Below the pieces are notes generated by a model. That model was given only the letters and a program-made list of their open reading frames with translations, ran no database searches and had not been told where the DNA came from. Source: Fidelibacterota bacterium (GTDB taxonomy: Bacteria; Fidelibacterota; Marinisomatia; Marinisomatales; TCS55). From it: a DNA stretch of 11,426 nucleotides. The position numbers were made by a program, and so were the translations under genes. Numbering within the stretch: position 1 is the first letter of the stretch; every line of letters begins with the position of its first letter. The stretch is taken from assembly GCA_002701875.1 (NCBI GenBank), contig NZWI01000031.1, forward strand, positions 1 through 11,426, given 5' to 3'. Positions 1 to 7,053 of the stretch are shown here, one piece after another.

Positions 1-1238
1 CAGATCAATTTGTTCTTCAGAAAAAATATGGTGAAGCAGAAAAATATTTTGAACAACTAAATAAAATAAATCCTGATGATGCACGATATATAATAGCATT
101 GGCTGAGTTACAAAAAATAAAGAAAAATTATTCTGCGGCTATGAATTTATATTTAGAAGCATTTTCTTTAGAACCAAATAGATATGAATTATTAGAAACA
201 GCAGGTCGATTTGCCATTCAGCAAAATGATTATGATCAAGCAAAATCAATATTTAAAAAATTATCACAATCGTTACCTGATCAAGAAAGATATTTAGCTG
301 TTTTTATCGATCTCCTTTCTCAATCAAAATCATTTGATGAAGGTATAAAACATATTGAGTCTATAAATGAAATTCACGGAGAAACTTTGGAACGCCGTGC
401 TCAGTTGGGTTTATTATATTATCGTTCTGGATTAACTGATAAAGCTCATGAATTACTTGAGTCTGCAATCAAGGGTTCGCCTAATAACCCAAATTATTAT
501 TTTTCATTATTTGATATATATATGGAAAAATTAGAATACAAAAAAGCTGCTGATTTGGCCGACAAGCTAATTACAAATTACCCTGAAGATTGGCGAGGAT
601 ATTATAGCCGATCATTAGTATTTATGAATGAAAATAATTCAAAAGCAATCATTGATTTATTAGAACCTGTCAGTGAGATTTTTAAGAGCTCATTTTCAAT
701 TCAATATCTAATTGGTTTATCCCATAGTCGTTTAAAACAATATGATGAAGCAATTAATTATTATGAAAAATCACATTTGATTGAGCCAAATTCTTCTAAT
801 CTGCTTCATTCTATGGCAATTCTATATGATGCGACAGAAGATTGGAAAAAATCTGATAGTATCTATGTCCATTTAATAGGAATAGATAGTTTAGATGCAC
901 AAGCATTGAATAATTATGCGTATAGCTTAGTTGAAAGGGATCAAAATCTAGATAATGCATTGATTATGGCAAGGAAAGCAATCGATTTAGAGCCTAATAA
1001 TGCTTCATATCTTGATACTATCGGTTGGATTTATTTTAAATTAAATAAAACAGAAAAGGCTAAGCACTTCTTAAAATCTTCACTAGAGATTGTTGAAGAT
1101 AATTCAGTAGTCTTGGAACATTTGGGTGATGTATTGATGAAAGATAAAAAATTAAAGGAAGCTATCAATTATTATAAACGTGCTTTAGCAATAGATAAAG
1201 ATAACCCTATACTGATTGAGAAGGTTTCACCTGAATAA
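1..1238 (+). CDS. TPR-repeat protein, 5'-truncated by window edge
   Basis: The reading frame is open from base 3 to the TAA at 1236-1238, giving about 411 residues with the N-terminus missing. A TTG at 99 should not be taken as the start, because TPR-like sequence continues upstream of it. The protein is almost entirely 34-residue helix-turn-helix TPR units, at least ten by eye, with the usual closing pattern of Ala-(Leu/Ile)-x-(Leu/Ile)-x-Pro-x-(Asn/Asp) (for example SLEPN, DLEPN, HLIEPN). The last three units carry NNYAYSLVER (909-938), LDTIGW (1011-1028) and EHLGD (1116-1130). This signature is familiar from TPR proteins encoded next to lolB in proteobacteria. TPR proteins are protein-interaction scaffolds; no catalytic residues are expected. 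A signal peptide or lipobox cannot be judged because the start is lost. The 3' end overlaps the lipoprotein gene, which implies coupled translation and a shared envelope role (inference). Confidence 0.9.
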   Translation, partial: DQFVLQKKYGEAEKYFEQLNKINPDDARYIIALAELQKIKKNYSAAMNLYLEAFSLEPNRYELLETAGRFAIQQNDYDQAKSIFKKLSQSLPDQERYLAVFIDLLSQSKSFDEGIKHIESINEIHGETLERRAQLGLLYYRSGLTDKAHELLESAIKGSPNNPNYYFSLFDIYMEKLEYKKAADLADKLITNYPEDWRGYYSRSLVFMNENNSKAIIDLLEPVSEIFKSSFSIQYLIGLSHSRLKQYDEAINYYEKSHLIEPNSSNLLHSMAILYDATEDWKKSDSIYVHLIGIDSLDAQALNNYAYSLVERDQNLDNALIMARKAIDLEPNNASYLDTIGWIYFKLNKTEKAKHFLKSSLEIVEDNSVVLEHLGDVLMKDKKLKEAINYYKRALAIDKDNPILIEKVSPE

Positions 1239-1851
1239 AAAACGCTACATAGTTATAGTTTTAATTCTTATTGTTGGATGTGCTACTCCTCCAGATCCGG
1301 ATATAGATTTTATTAGTGTTCCTGATTTAAGTACAAAAGATTATTGTAGGGGGAATGGATATATATTATCTAAAGGTACATTCGATGGAAGACTGAATTT
1401 TATGTTTTCTTCATCGAGAGATACTGCCTATATACAGTTTAGAGATATAATTGGGAGGAAAATATTATTTTTAGTTGTTTCTAATAACGAGATTGATGCG
1501 TGGGATATGCGGAATAATAGACGATATAATAAAGAATCTATTCTTCTTACACTTCCGATGTTTGAATTAATTGAACCAAGTCAATTAAGAACGTTCTTAT
1601 GGGGTAGTATTCCCTCTATATTCTCTGATGCCAATAATATTAAATCTGAATCAGACGCTATTCATCGGGAAATTCAATTTAAATCTGTTCAAACACAATT
1701 TGGTGCATTAGTAAATAATATTTCTTTCAGAATAAATGATAAAAATAGCCAAATTAGTCTAGAAATAACCGAAAGAGAATTTGATGAACAATACCCTCAT
1801 CTTATTCGTGAAATACCTAACTCTATAATATTAATTAACGAGAGTTCATGA
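1216..1851 (+). CDS. LolB-like / DUF4292-like outer-membrane lipoprotein
   Basis: This is a 211-residue lipoprotein if the TTG at 1216 is used, or 206 residues from a CTG at 1231. The N-terminus is a textbook lipoprotein signal: basic NKKR, a hydrophobic stretch YIVIVLILIV, then lipobox IVGC with the lipidated Cys at residue 22. The mature part resembles the LolB/DUF4292 beta-barrel-like fold: a GRLNF strand near 58-62, a DIIGRKILFLVV segment (77-88, compare the 'plG' strand of LolB), a WDMRNNRRY turn, and LRTFLWGSIP at 124-133, the position of the 'wl.G.p' motif in LolB. LolB accepts lipoproteins from LolA and inserts them into the outer membrane; that this protein does so is inference, and a DUF4292 protein of unknown role is the alternative. 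It overlaps the TPR gene by 23 bases and its TGA overlaps the ATG of the next gene. See the separate entry on its start. Confidence 0.7.
   Translation: MRRFHLNKKRYIVIVLILIVGCATPPDPDIDFISVPDLSTKDYCRGNGYILSKGTFDGRLNFMFSSSRDTAYIQFRDIIGRKILFLVVSNNEIDAWDMRNNRRYNKESILLTLPMFELIEPSQLRTFLWGSIPSIFSDANNIKSESDAIHREIQFKSVQTQFGALVNNISFRINDKNSQISLEITEREFDEQYPHLIREIPNSIILINESS
1218..1233 (+). promoter_or_regulatory. Shine-Dalgarno-like GAGAAGG ahead of a possible CTG start
   Basis: GAGAAGG lies at 1218-1224, six bases before CTG at 1231-1233. The TTG at 1216 has no purine-rich ribosome site upstream and itself overlaps this motif. Starting at CTG would give an N-terminus Met-Asn-Lys-Lys-Arg followed directly by the hydrophobic core, typical of a lipoprotein signal. 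Two other genes here also begin NTG-AAT-AAA (TTG at 3901, ATG at 8270). CTG starts are rare, so the choice remains open. Confidence 0.4.
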
Positions 1852-2774
1852 AAATATCTGTTGTTATACCCGTTTATAATGAAGTTGAATCTGTTGAACA
1901 ACTTTATAAAGAATTAATAAAAGTATTATCTTCTTTTGATTCTTATCAAATCATTTTTGTTGATGATGGATCATCTGATGGATCTGTAAATGTTATCAAG
2001 AAGATTGTTGAAAATGATATAAATACTAAAATTATTCAATTTCATAGAAATTATGGTAAATCAGCTGCATTAGGTGAAGGATTCAAAAATGCTAATGGTG
2101 AATATATTGTTACTATGGATGCAGATTTACAAGATGACCCAAAAGAAATACCTAATTTAGTTTCAAAATTAGAAGAAGGGTTTGATCTTGTTTCAGGATG
2201 GAAAAAAAATAGAAAAGACCCCTTGTCAAAGAAAATTCCTTCAAAATTCTTTAATTTTATTACAAGATTATTCACAGGTGTAAAAATTCATGATTTTAAT
2301 TGCGGACTAAAGATATATAGACAATCCGTTATTAAAACTCTGGAGATATATGGAGGTCGTCATAGATATATACCGGCTTTAGCAGGCTATAAAAATTTTA
2401 AAGTTACAGAAATAATTGTTAATCATCGCCCTCGACTATATGGAGAAACCAAATATGGTGGTTCAAGGATGTTCCATGGTTTTTTTGATCTAATTTCAAT
2501 TTTATTTTTATCAAAATACACTCAGAGTCCATTGTATTTCTTTGGCAAGATTGGTTTATACACATTTTTATCGGGAGTTGGAATTGAAATCTATATAATA
2601 TATTTAAAGTATGCTTTGAATGAACCTTTTGCTAAGCATATGGCACTTTTGATGTTAGGTGTTCTTATCATAGTTATTGGAATACAATTTTTCTCTATAG
2701 GCCTAGTAGGCGAAATGATTGCCAATTCAAATCAGTATAAAGAATCCCGAGTGAAAGAGATTCTTAAATCTTAA
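1848..2774 (+). CDS. Membrane-anchored family 2 glycosyltransferase (DPM1/GtrB/ArnC type)
   Basis: The product has 308 residues, normal for this family. Residues 1-220 form the GT-A catalytic domain: VVIPVYNE at 5-12, DDGSSDGS at 39-46 (nucleotide binding), DADLQDDP at 91-98 containing the metal-binding DxD, and HDFNCGLKIYR at 148-158. RHRYIPAL (171-178) and KYGGSR (202-207) are the motifs that in DPM1/GtrB relatives lie near the membrane. Two transmembrane helices follow at about 230-255 and 265-290. Family members transfer a sugar from a nucleotide donor to polyprenyl (undecaprenyl or dolichyl) phosphate at the cytoplasmic face of the inner membrane, and the lipid-sugar then serves as donor outside. 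The sugar cannot be read from sequence. The ATG overlaps the preceding TGA as ATGA, with GAGAG just upstream, so translation is probably coupled. Confidence 0.92.
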   Translation: MKISVVIPVYNEVESVEQLYKELIKVLSSFDSYQIIFVDDGSSDGSVNVIKKIVENDINTKIIQFHRNYGKSAALGEGFKNANGEYIVTMDADLQDDPKEIPNLVSKLEEGFDLVSGWKKNRKDPLSKKIPSKFFNFITRLFTGVKIHDFNCGLKIYRQSVIKTLEIYGGRHRYIPALAGYKNFKVTEIIVNHRPRLYGETKYGGSRMFHGFFDLISILFLSKYTQSPLYFFGKIGLYTFLSGVGIEIYIIYLKYALNEPFAKHMALLMLGVLIIVIGIQFFSIGLVGEMIANSNQYKESRVKEILKS

Positions 2775-2792
2775 TATTTTAATCGATCTATA

Positions 2793-3899
2793 ATGAAGAT
2801 CGCTCTAATTGGACCCTTTCCTCCCTATCGTGGAGGAATTTCGATGTTTAATTTTTCATTAGCTAAAGAGCTACAAAAACATCACGAAATTCATAAAATT
2901 TCATTTTCTCTCCAATATCCCAAAATTTTTTTCCCAGGTAAAAGTCAAAAATCTTCATTTAAAGATAATGATTCGATTGAGATAATAAATTCTATTAATC
3001 CTTTTTCATGGAGCAAAGTTGCCAGCTATATTAATATGATTTCTCCTGAATTAGTAATTTTCCAATATTGGATGCCTTTTTTTGCACCAGCATTCACATC
3101 AATTGCAAAAAAAATTAAAAAGGGAACTAACCCTAAAATAATTGTTAATTGTAATAATATTGTCCCTCATGAGCCTAGAAAGATTGATTCTATTCTTACG
3201 CGGAACTTTTTTAAACAGTGTGATAGTTTTATTGTTATGTCGGACACGGTTGAAAAAGATTTATTAAATATAAACTCTCAGTCGATTTATAGGAAGACAC
3301 CCCATCCTGTTTATAATGTTTTTGGTAAATCGTTGAGAAAAAATGAAGCTAGAAAAGTTTTAAAAATTGGGAACGAAAGACTTATCCTTAATTTTGGTTT
3401 AATCAGACATTATAAAGGACTAGATATATTAATAAAATCAGCAAAAATATTAAAAAAACAATTAGATGAATTCAAAATAATGGTTGTTGGAGAATGTTAT
3501 GAAAATGAATCTAAATATATTAAGATGGCTAAAGACAATAATGTCGATGATGTAATTGATTTTAATTTTGATTTTATACCCAATGAAAATGTTAAGCACT
3601 TCTTTTGTGCATCTGATTTAGTTGTGCTTCCATATAAGAGTGCAACTCAAAGTGGAATCGTACCTATCGCATATCATTTTAATACGCCTGTCGTAGTCTC
3701 AAATGTTGGAGGCCTGCCAGAAAATGTAGAAGACACCAAGACAGGTATTATTTGTGAACCAAACCCAGAAAGTATTTCGAATGGAATTCTGAACTATTTT
3801 GATTCGGATATGTTTAGTTATAAAGAAAATATTAAAGAATATAAAAAACAATATACTTGGAAAACATTTACGGAAAAAATTATGGAATTGATGAAATAA
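2793..3899 (+). CDS. Family 4 glycosyltransferase (GT-B fold)
   Basis: A 368-residue GT-B enzyme. The N-terminal Rossmann domain opens with IALIGPFPPYRGGISMFN (3-20), in which the glycine loop binds the acceptor side. NIVPHEP (122-128) carries the His commonly involved at the active site. The C-terminal domain starts near LNFGLIRHYKGLDILI (199-214) and binds the nucleotide sugar, with ASDLVVLPY (273-281) and VVVSNVGGLPE (300-310). The segment SATQSGIVPIAY (283-294) occupies the place of the usual E-x7-E motif but has no Glu, as in a known subgroup of GT4 proteins. Donor and acceptor are unknown; the role is sugar addition to the lipid-linked repeat unit in the cytoplasm. It follows the previous gene by 18 bases and has no clear Shine-Dalgarno site. 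Confidence 0.9.
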   Translation: MKIALIGPFPPYRGGISMFNFSLAKELQKHHEIHKISFSLQYPKIFFPGKSQKSSFKDNDSIEIINSINPFSWSKVASYINMISPELVIFQYWMPFFAPAFTSIAKKIKKGTNPKIIVNCNNIVPHEPRKIDSILTRNFFKQCDSFIVMSDTVEKDLLNINSQSIYRKTPHPVYNVFGKSLRKNEARKVLKIGNERLILNFGLIRHYKGLDILIKSAKILKKQLDEFKIMVVGECYENESKYIKMAKDNNVDDVIDFNFDFIPNENVKHFFCASDLVVLPYKSATQSGIVPIAYHFNTPVVVSNVGGLPENVEDTKTGIICEPNPESISNGILNYFDSDMFSYKENIKEYKKQYTWKTFTEKIMELMK

Positions 3900-3900
3900 T

Positions 3901-4731
3901 TTGAATAAATCTATAAATATTTTTGTTTTGAATTGGAATGGTCTACATGTTATTAATGAATGTTTGGATTCATTAATGAATATTTCATATATAAATTCTA
4001 CTATTATTGTTATTGATAATGGTTCTGAGGATGACTCAGTAAGTTTTATATCAAAAAAATATCCTAAAGTAAAAATTGTAGAATTAGAAAATAATTTAGG
4101 TTATGCTGAGGGAAATAATAAAGGCTTTGGCTTAATTAAAAAGGCTGATTATTCTATTTTTATAAATAATGATACTGTTGTGGATCCTTCTTTTGTTGAA
4201 CCTTTGGTTAATACACTAGATTCAGATGAGAAAATAATGCAGGTTTCTCCCAAAATACTCTACCACCACCAAAAAAATACCATATGGTATGCTGGTGGTA
4301 AAGTCAATTTGCCAATCGGATATATTCGACATAAAGATATTCGAAAAAAAGATATTTCAATATTTTCACTTCCATCAGAAACAGATTATGCTACTGGCTG
4401 TTGCATTTGTATGCGATCAAATGATTTCAATGAAATTGGAAGATTTGATAATTCTTTTCCTATGTATTGTGAAGATGTTGATTTGTCATTAAGGTTTAAA
4501 AAGATAGGGGGGAAAGTTTATTATGTACCTGAATCTAAAATATGGCATAAAGTTTCATCCTCAATTGGAGGAGAATTCTCAATAAATAAATGGAAACGAA
4601 AGGAGTTAGGCAAAATAAAGTTGATTTACAAACATTTAAATCCATTAATAGTACTCCTAGTCTTTCCATTGTTGATCTTATTAGCTGTTGTCGAATTAAT
4701 CCTCAATTCATTAATGCGCTGGTTTAGATAA
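3901..4731 (+). CDS. Family 2 glycosyltransferase, rhamnosyltransferase-like
   Basis: A 276-residue GT-A protein. The start is TTG at 3901, one base after the previous stop; any later ATG in frame would remove the conserved first strand INIFVLNWNG (5-14), so TTG is well supported although no strong ribosome site precedes it. Motifs in order: VIDNGSEDDS (37-46), NNLGYAEGNNKG (64-75), FINNDT (87-92, metal-binding NDD-type motif), WYAGG (129-133), ATGCCICMR (164-172), and FPMYCEDVDLSLRFKKIG (186-203), whose ED region supplies the probable catalytic base. A hydrophobic C-terminal segment at about 248-268 followed by MRWFR suggests a membrane anchor. The pattern fits the RfbF/WbbL-like group that often adds rhamnose or a related deoxysugar; the sugar itself is not determinable. 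It carries a nested inverted repeat at 4261-4300. Confidence 0.9.
   Translation: MNKSINIFVLNWNGLHVINECLDSLMNISYINSTIIVIDNGSEDDSVSFISKKYPKVKIVELENNLGYAEGNNKGFGLIKKADYSIFINNDTVVDPSFVEPLVNTLDSDEKIMQVSPKILYHHQKNTIWYAGGKVNLPIGYIRHKDIRKKDISIFSLPSETDYATGCCICMRSNDFNEIGRFDNSFPMYCEDVDLSLRFKKIGGKVYYVPESKIWHKVSSSIGGEFSINKWKRKELGKIKLIYKHLNPLIVLLVFPLLILLAVVELILNSLMRWFR
4261..4300. repeat. Nested inverted repeat inside the second GT2 gene
   Basis: Outer arms TACCACCA (4261-4268) and TGGTGGTA (4293-4300) are perfect reverse complements. They enclose a perfect 14-bp palindrome ATACCATATGGTAT (4277-4290). The spacing between the two levels is unequal: eight bases on the left, mostly A, and two on the right. 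The region encodes residues 121-134, including the conserved WYAGG, which constrains the right half. No T-run follows, so it does not look like an intrinsic terminator. Confidence 0.6.
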
Positions 4732-4732
4732 A

Positions 4733-6259
4733 ATGTGTGGAATACTTTTTACGAATGATCCCAATGTAAATAAAAAGGATTTTACTGACGCTCTTTATGA
4801 AATGAAACATAGAGGTCCTGATTCCCCTGGTGGTTATGTGTCTTATAAAAATAATAAACTAGGTCATAACAGATTAAAAATAATTGATCTAAATAATAGA
4901 AGTAACCAACCGCTAAAATCTAATAATAAAAAATATGATATAATTTTTAATGGTGAGATATATAATTATGATGAACTTGCAAAAAAGTATAAGCTTAAAA
5001 TGATTACCAAAAGTGATACAGAAGTCTTGCTTGAATTATATATTTTACTAGGGTCGAAAATGCTCGAAGAATTAAATGGAATGTTCTCATTAGTTATCTA
5101 TAATAATCAAACATCAGAAATTTTTGTTGCTCGCGACCGACTTGGTATTAAACCATTATATTATACCCAGCAACATGATTTTATCACTTTATCATCAGAG
5201 ATATCTCCAATTATAAAACTTTATAATTTTTCTGAAATTGACGATACAGGTATCCGACAGTATAAAAAACTAAGAACATTTTTCAATGGGAGAACTTACT
5301 TAAAAAATATTCAGATGTTCCCCGCAGGATATTTTATGGAAAAAGGCAAACTCCAAAGATATTGGAGTTTGCCAATTGGTAACAAAGACTATCCAGAAGA
5401 CGATGAATTAATTGATTTGCTGAAATCATCGGTAAAATATAGGTGTATCTCTGATGTAGAAGTTGGTAGTTATCTTAGCGGAGGAATTGATAGTACCTTA
5501 ATAGCGTCTTTAGCAAAAAAAGTGCATTCATGGACAGTAGGATTTAATTCTTTAAATGAATTTGAGTGGGGTAAGCTGGGAGCGGAATTTATTGGGACAT
5601 CTCATCATGAAATTCTTGTTGAGGAAAAAGATTTTTTAAATTCGGCAAAATCAATGATTGTGAAAAGAAAAGAGCCTTTATCGGTTCCCAATGAAGTTCT
5701 TCTTTATGAAATGACAAAAGAGGTAAAAAATAAAAATACAGTTGTCCTTTCTGGTGAAGGGGCCGATGAATTATTTTTTGGATATGATAGAATATTTTCT
5801 TGGGCTCATAACAATCAATGGGATTTAGATTCATTTGATAAACTATATTCATATGGATCACATAAAGATCATGAAATTATTGAAGATGTTTTGGCACCTT
5901 TTATGAATTACGGTGACTGTATAGATATTGTTGCTGCTTTTTTTCAGGTGGCTCATTTGCATGGACTTTTGCGTAGGCTAGATAATGCGACAATGCTTTG
6001 TTCTGTTGAAGCTAGAGTACCATTTGTAGATCATAGATTAGTTGAAAGAATGGCAGGGGTGCCTTTTGAATATCGATTTGAAAATAGCATATCAAAATAC
6101 CCCCTAAAAAGTCTTTTCAAGAATTATTTGCCTGAAGATATTATAAATCGTGAAAAAGTTGGATTTCCTGTACCAATATCAAAAATATTTAATAACAATA
6201 ATGATCCCATGGATCAATGGTTAGAGTTTAATATACGTACTCTAAATATTGAGTATTAG
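4733..6259 (+). CDS. asnB: Asparagine synthase family glutamine-dependent amidotransferase
   Basis: A 508-residue two-domain enzyme. The N-terminal class II glutaminase begins MCGI, so Cys2 is the nucleophile once Met is removed. HRGPD (26-30), HNRLKIIDL (45-53), FNGEIYNY (72-79) and KSDTEVLLE (93-101) line the glutamine site. The synthetase domain has the ATP pyrophosphatase loop SYLSGGIDS (246-254), GEGADELFFGY (341-351), SVEARVPFVDHRLVE (424-438) and REKVGFPVP (473-481). All key residues are present. It hydrolyses glutamine and passes ammonia to an adenylated carboxylate. In polysaccharide loci such enzymes may amidate a uronic acid (as proposed for WbpS-type proteins) rather than make asparagine; that is the more likely role here (inference). 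The protein is shorter at its C-terminus than many relatives (about 550-640 residues), ending soon after the last conserved motif. Start ATG is one base after the preceding stop. Confidence 0.93.
   Translation: MCGILFTNDPNVNKKDFTDALYEMKHRGPDSPGGYVSYKNNKLGHNRLKIIDLNNRSNQPLKSNNKKYDIIFNGEIYNYDELAKKYKLKMITKSDTEVLLELYILLGSKMLEELNGMFSLVIYNNQTSEIFVARDRLGIKPLYYTQQHDFITLSSEISPIIKLYNFSEIDDTGIRQYKKLRTFFNGRTYLKNIQMFPAGYFMEKGKLQRYWSLPIGNKDYPEDDELIDLLKSSVKYRCISDVEVGSYLSGGIDSTLIASLAKKVHSWTVGFNSLNEFEWGKLGAEFIGTSHHEILVEEKDFLNSAKSMIVKRKEPLSVPNEVLLYEMTKEVKNKNTVVLSGEGADELFFGYDRIFSWAHNNQWDLDSFDKLYSYGSHKDHEIIEDVLAPFMNYGDCIDIVAAFFQVAHLHGLLRRLDNATMLCSVEARVPFVDHRLVERMAGVPFEYRFENSISKYPLKSLFKNYLPEDIINREKVGFPVPISKIFNNNNDPMDQWLEFNIRTLNIEY
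5345..5373. repeat. Perfect 12-bp inverted repeat with 5-base loop inside asnB
   Basis: GGCAAACTCCAA (5345-5356) and TTGGAGTTTGCC (5362-5373) are exact reverse complements separated by AGATA. The transcript could form a 12-bp hairpin, stronger than expected by chance in such AT-rich DNA. It begins on a codon boundary and encodes residues 205-214 of the amidotransferase, at the junction between the glutaminase and synthetase domains. The flanking bases are A-rich upstream and not T-rich downstream, so it is not a standard terminator. Confidence 0.75.
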
Positions 6260-6260
6260 T

Positions 6261-6264
6261 GGAG
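6261..6264 (+). promoter_or_regulatory. Shine-Dalgarno GGAG deciding the start at 6274
   Basis: GGAG lies nine bases upstream of ATG 6274 and immediately follows the asnB stop codon (TAG 6257-6259). It is one of the clearer ribosome sites in the window; most other genes here rely on weak sites or on direct coupling to the preceding stop. Confidence 0.65.
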
Positions 6265-6273
6265 ATAAAATAT

Positions 6274-7029
6274 ATGAAAGCAATAATTTTAGCTGCAGGT
6301 AAAGGAGAAAGATTAATGCCATTAACTTCTGATACACCCAAAAGTTTGCTGGAATTAGAAAATGAAACTACTCTATTAGAATCACAGTTAATAACTATTA
6401 ATAAAACAGCAATTGATAAAGTTGTAATTGTGACTGGTTATCTGACTGAAAAAATAGAATCTAAAGTTCAACGTTATTCAAAGGAATACAATATTGATAT
6501 CCAAATTATTTATAATCCATTTTTTGATATTTCAAATAACCTTTTGTCTTTATGGCAAGCAAGGCATGAGATGGAAAGTGACTTTATCATAATTAATGGA
6601 GATGATATTTTTAATGATTCTGTGTTATTGGGATTGCTTGAACATGATAAGAATGAATTAATCACTATGGTGATCGATCGAAAAGAGACATACGACGAAG
6701 ATGACATGAAATTAATTGTTGAGAATGGAAGGATATTGGAAGTAAGCAAGAAAATACCATTAAATGAAGCGAATGGTGAATCTATAGGAATGATTCGAGT
6801 CACTGGAGAAGCAAAGGGTATAATGGTTGATACTATGGAAAGGATGGTTCGAAATAAAAAAAATATGCAAGTTTTTTATTTGGCGATGATTCAAGAACTC
6901 ATAAATCAGGGAATTGTAGTAGGTTATCATGAAATTAGCTCAAAAGATTGGGCAGAAATTGATTTTCACCCAGATTTAGAAGATATCCGAAAAAAAATCT
7001 CCACTTTTAATAAAGAGTGGATTAAATAG
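6274..7029 (+). CDS. LicC-like nucleotidyltransferase (CTP:phosphocholine cytidylyltransferase type)
   Basis: A 251-residue nucleotidyltransferase. I chose ATG 6274 because GGAG at 6261-6264 sits nine bases before it and the conserved fold starts at once (KAIILAAGKGERL, 2-14); the GTG at 6259 would overlap the ribosome site. The G-x-G-x-R loop binds the nucleotide, TPKSLL (21-26) holds the conserved Lys, INGDD (107-111) has a metal-binding Asp, and WAEID (226-230) the second metal site. NPFFDISNNLLSLWQA (81-96) and MVIDRKETYDEDDMKLIV (132-149) match the LicC-type pattern rather than glucose-1-phosphate transferases. Such enzymes make CDP-choline, or in relatives CDP-activated aminoethylphosphonate or phosphoglutamine, from CTP. 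Substrate assignment here is inference; a general sugar-nucleotide transferase is the alternative. The next gene is a CDP-alcohol phosphotransferase, which fits CDP-substrate supply. Confidence 0.82.
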   Translation: MKAIILAAGKGERLMPLTSDTPKSLLELENETTLLESQLITINKTAIDKVVIVTGYLTEKIESKVQRYSKEYNIDIQIIYNPFFDISNNLLSLWQARHEMESDFIIINGDDIFNDSVLLGLLEHDKNELITMVIDRKETYDEDDMKLIVENGRILEVSKKIPLNEANGESIGMIRVTGEAKGIMVDTMERMVRNKKNMQVFYLAMIQELINQGIVVGYHEISSKDWAEIDFHPDLEDIRKKISTFNKEWIK

Positions 7030-7053
7030 TTTTCTCTATTTGTTACAATCAAT

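Noticed and set aside
2051..2275. Open frame of 74 codons on the minus strand
   Set aside because: It lies wholly inside the DPM1/GtrB-type glycosyltransferase gene, antisense to its conserved motifs, and resembles no known protein.
4289..4492. Open frame of 67 codons on the plus strand
   Set aside because: It is an alternative frame inside the second GT2 gene, whose own frame carries all conserved motifs.
5589..5861. Open frame of 90 codons on the minus strand
   Set aside because: Antisense to the synthetase domain of the amidotransferase, with no recognisable features.
6259..6273. GTG at 6259 as start of the LicC-like gene
   Set aside because: It overlaps the asnB stop and the GGAG site that serves ATG 6274, and the extra five residues precede the conserved first strand.
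6510..6803. Open frame of 97 codons on the minus strand
   Set aside because: Antisense to the middle of the LicC-like gene; composition reflects the complementary codons.
7030..7053. Promoter or terminator in the 24-base gap before the TagF-like gene
   Set aside because: The gap is T-rich, but I see no inverted repeat and no convincing promoter element pair; it is too short to support either claim.
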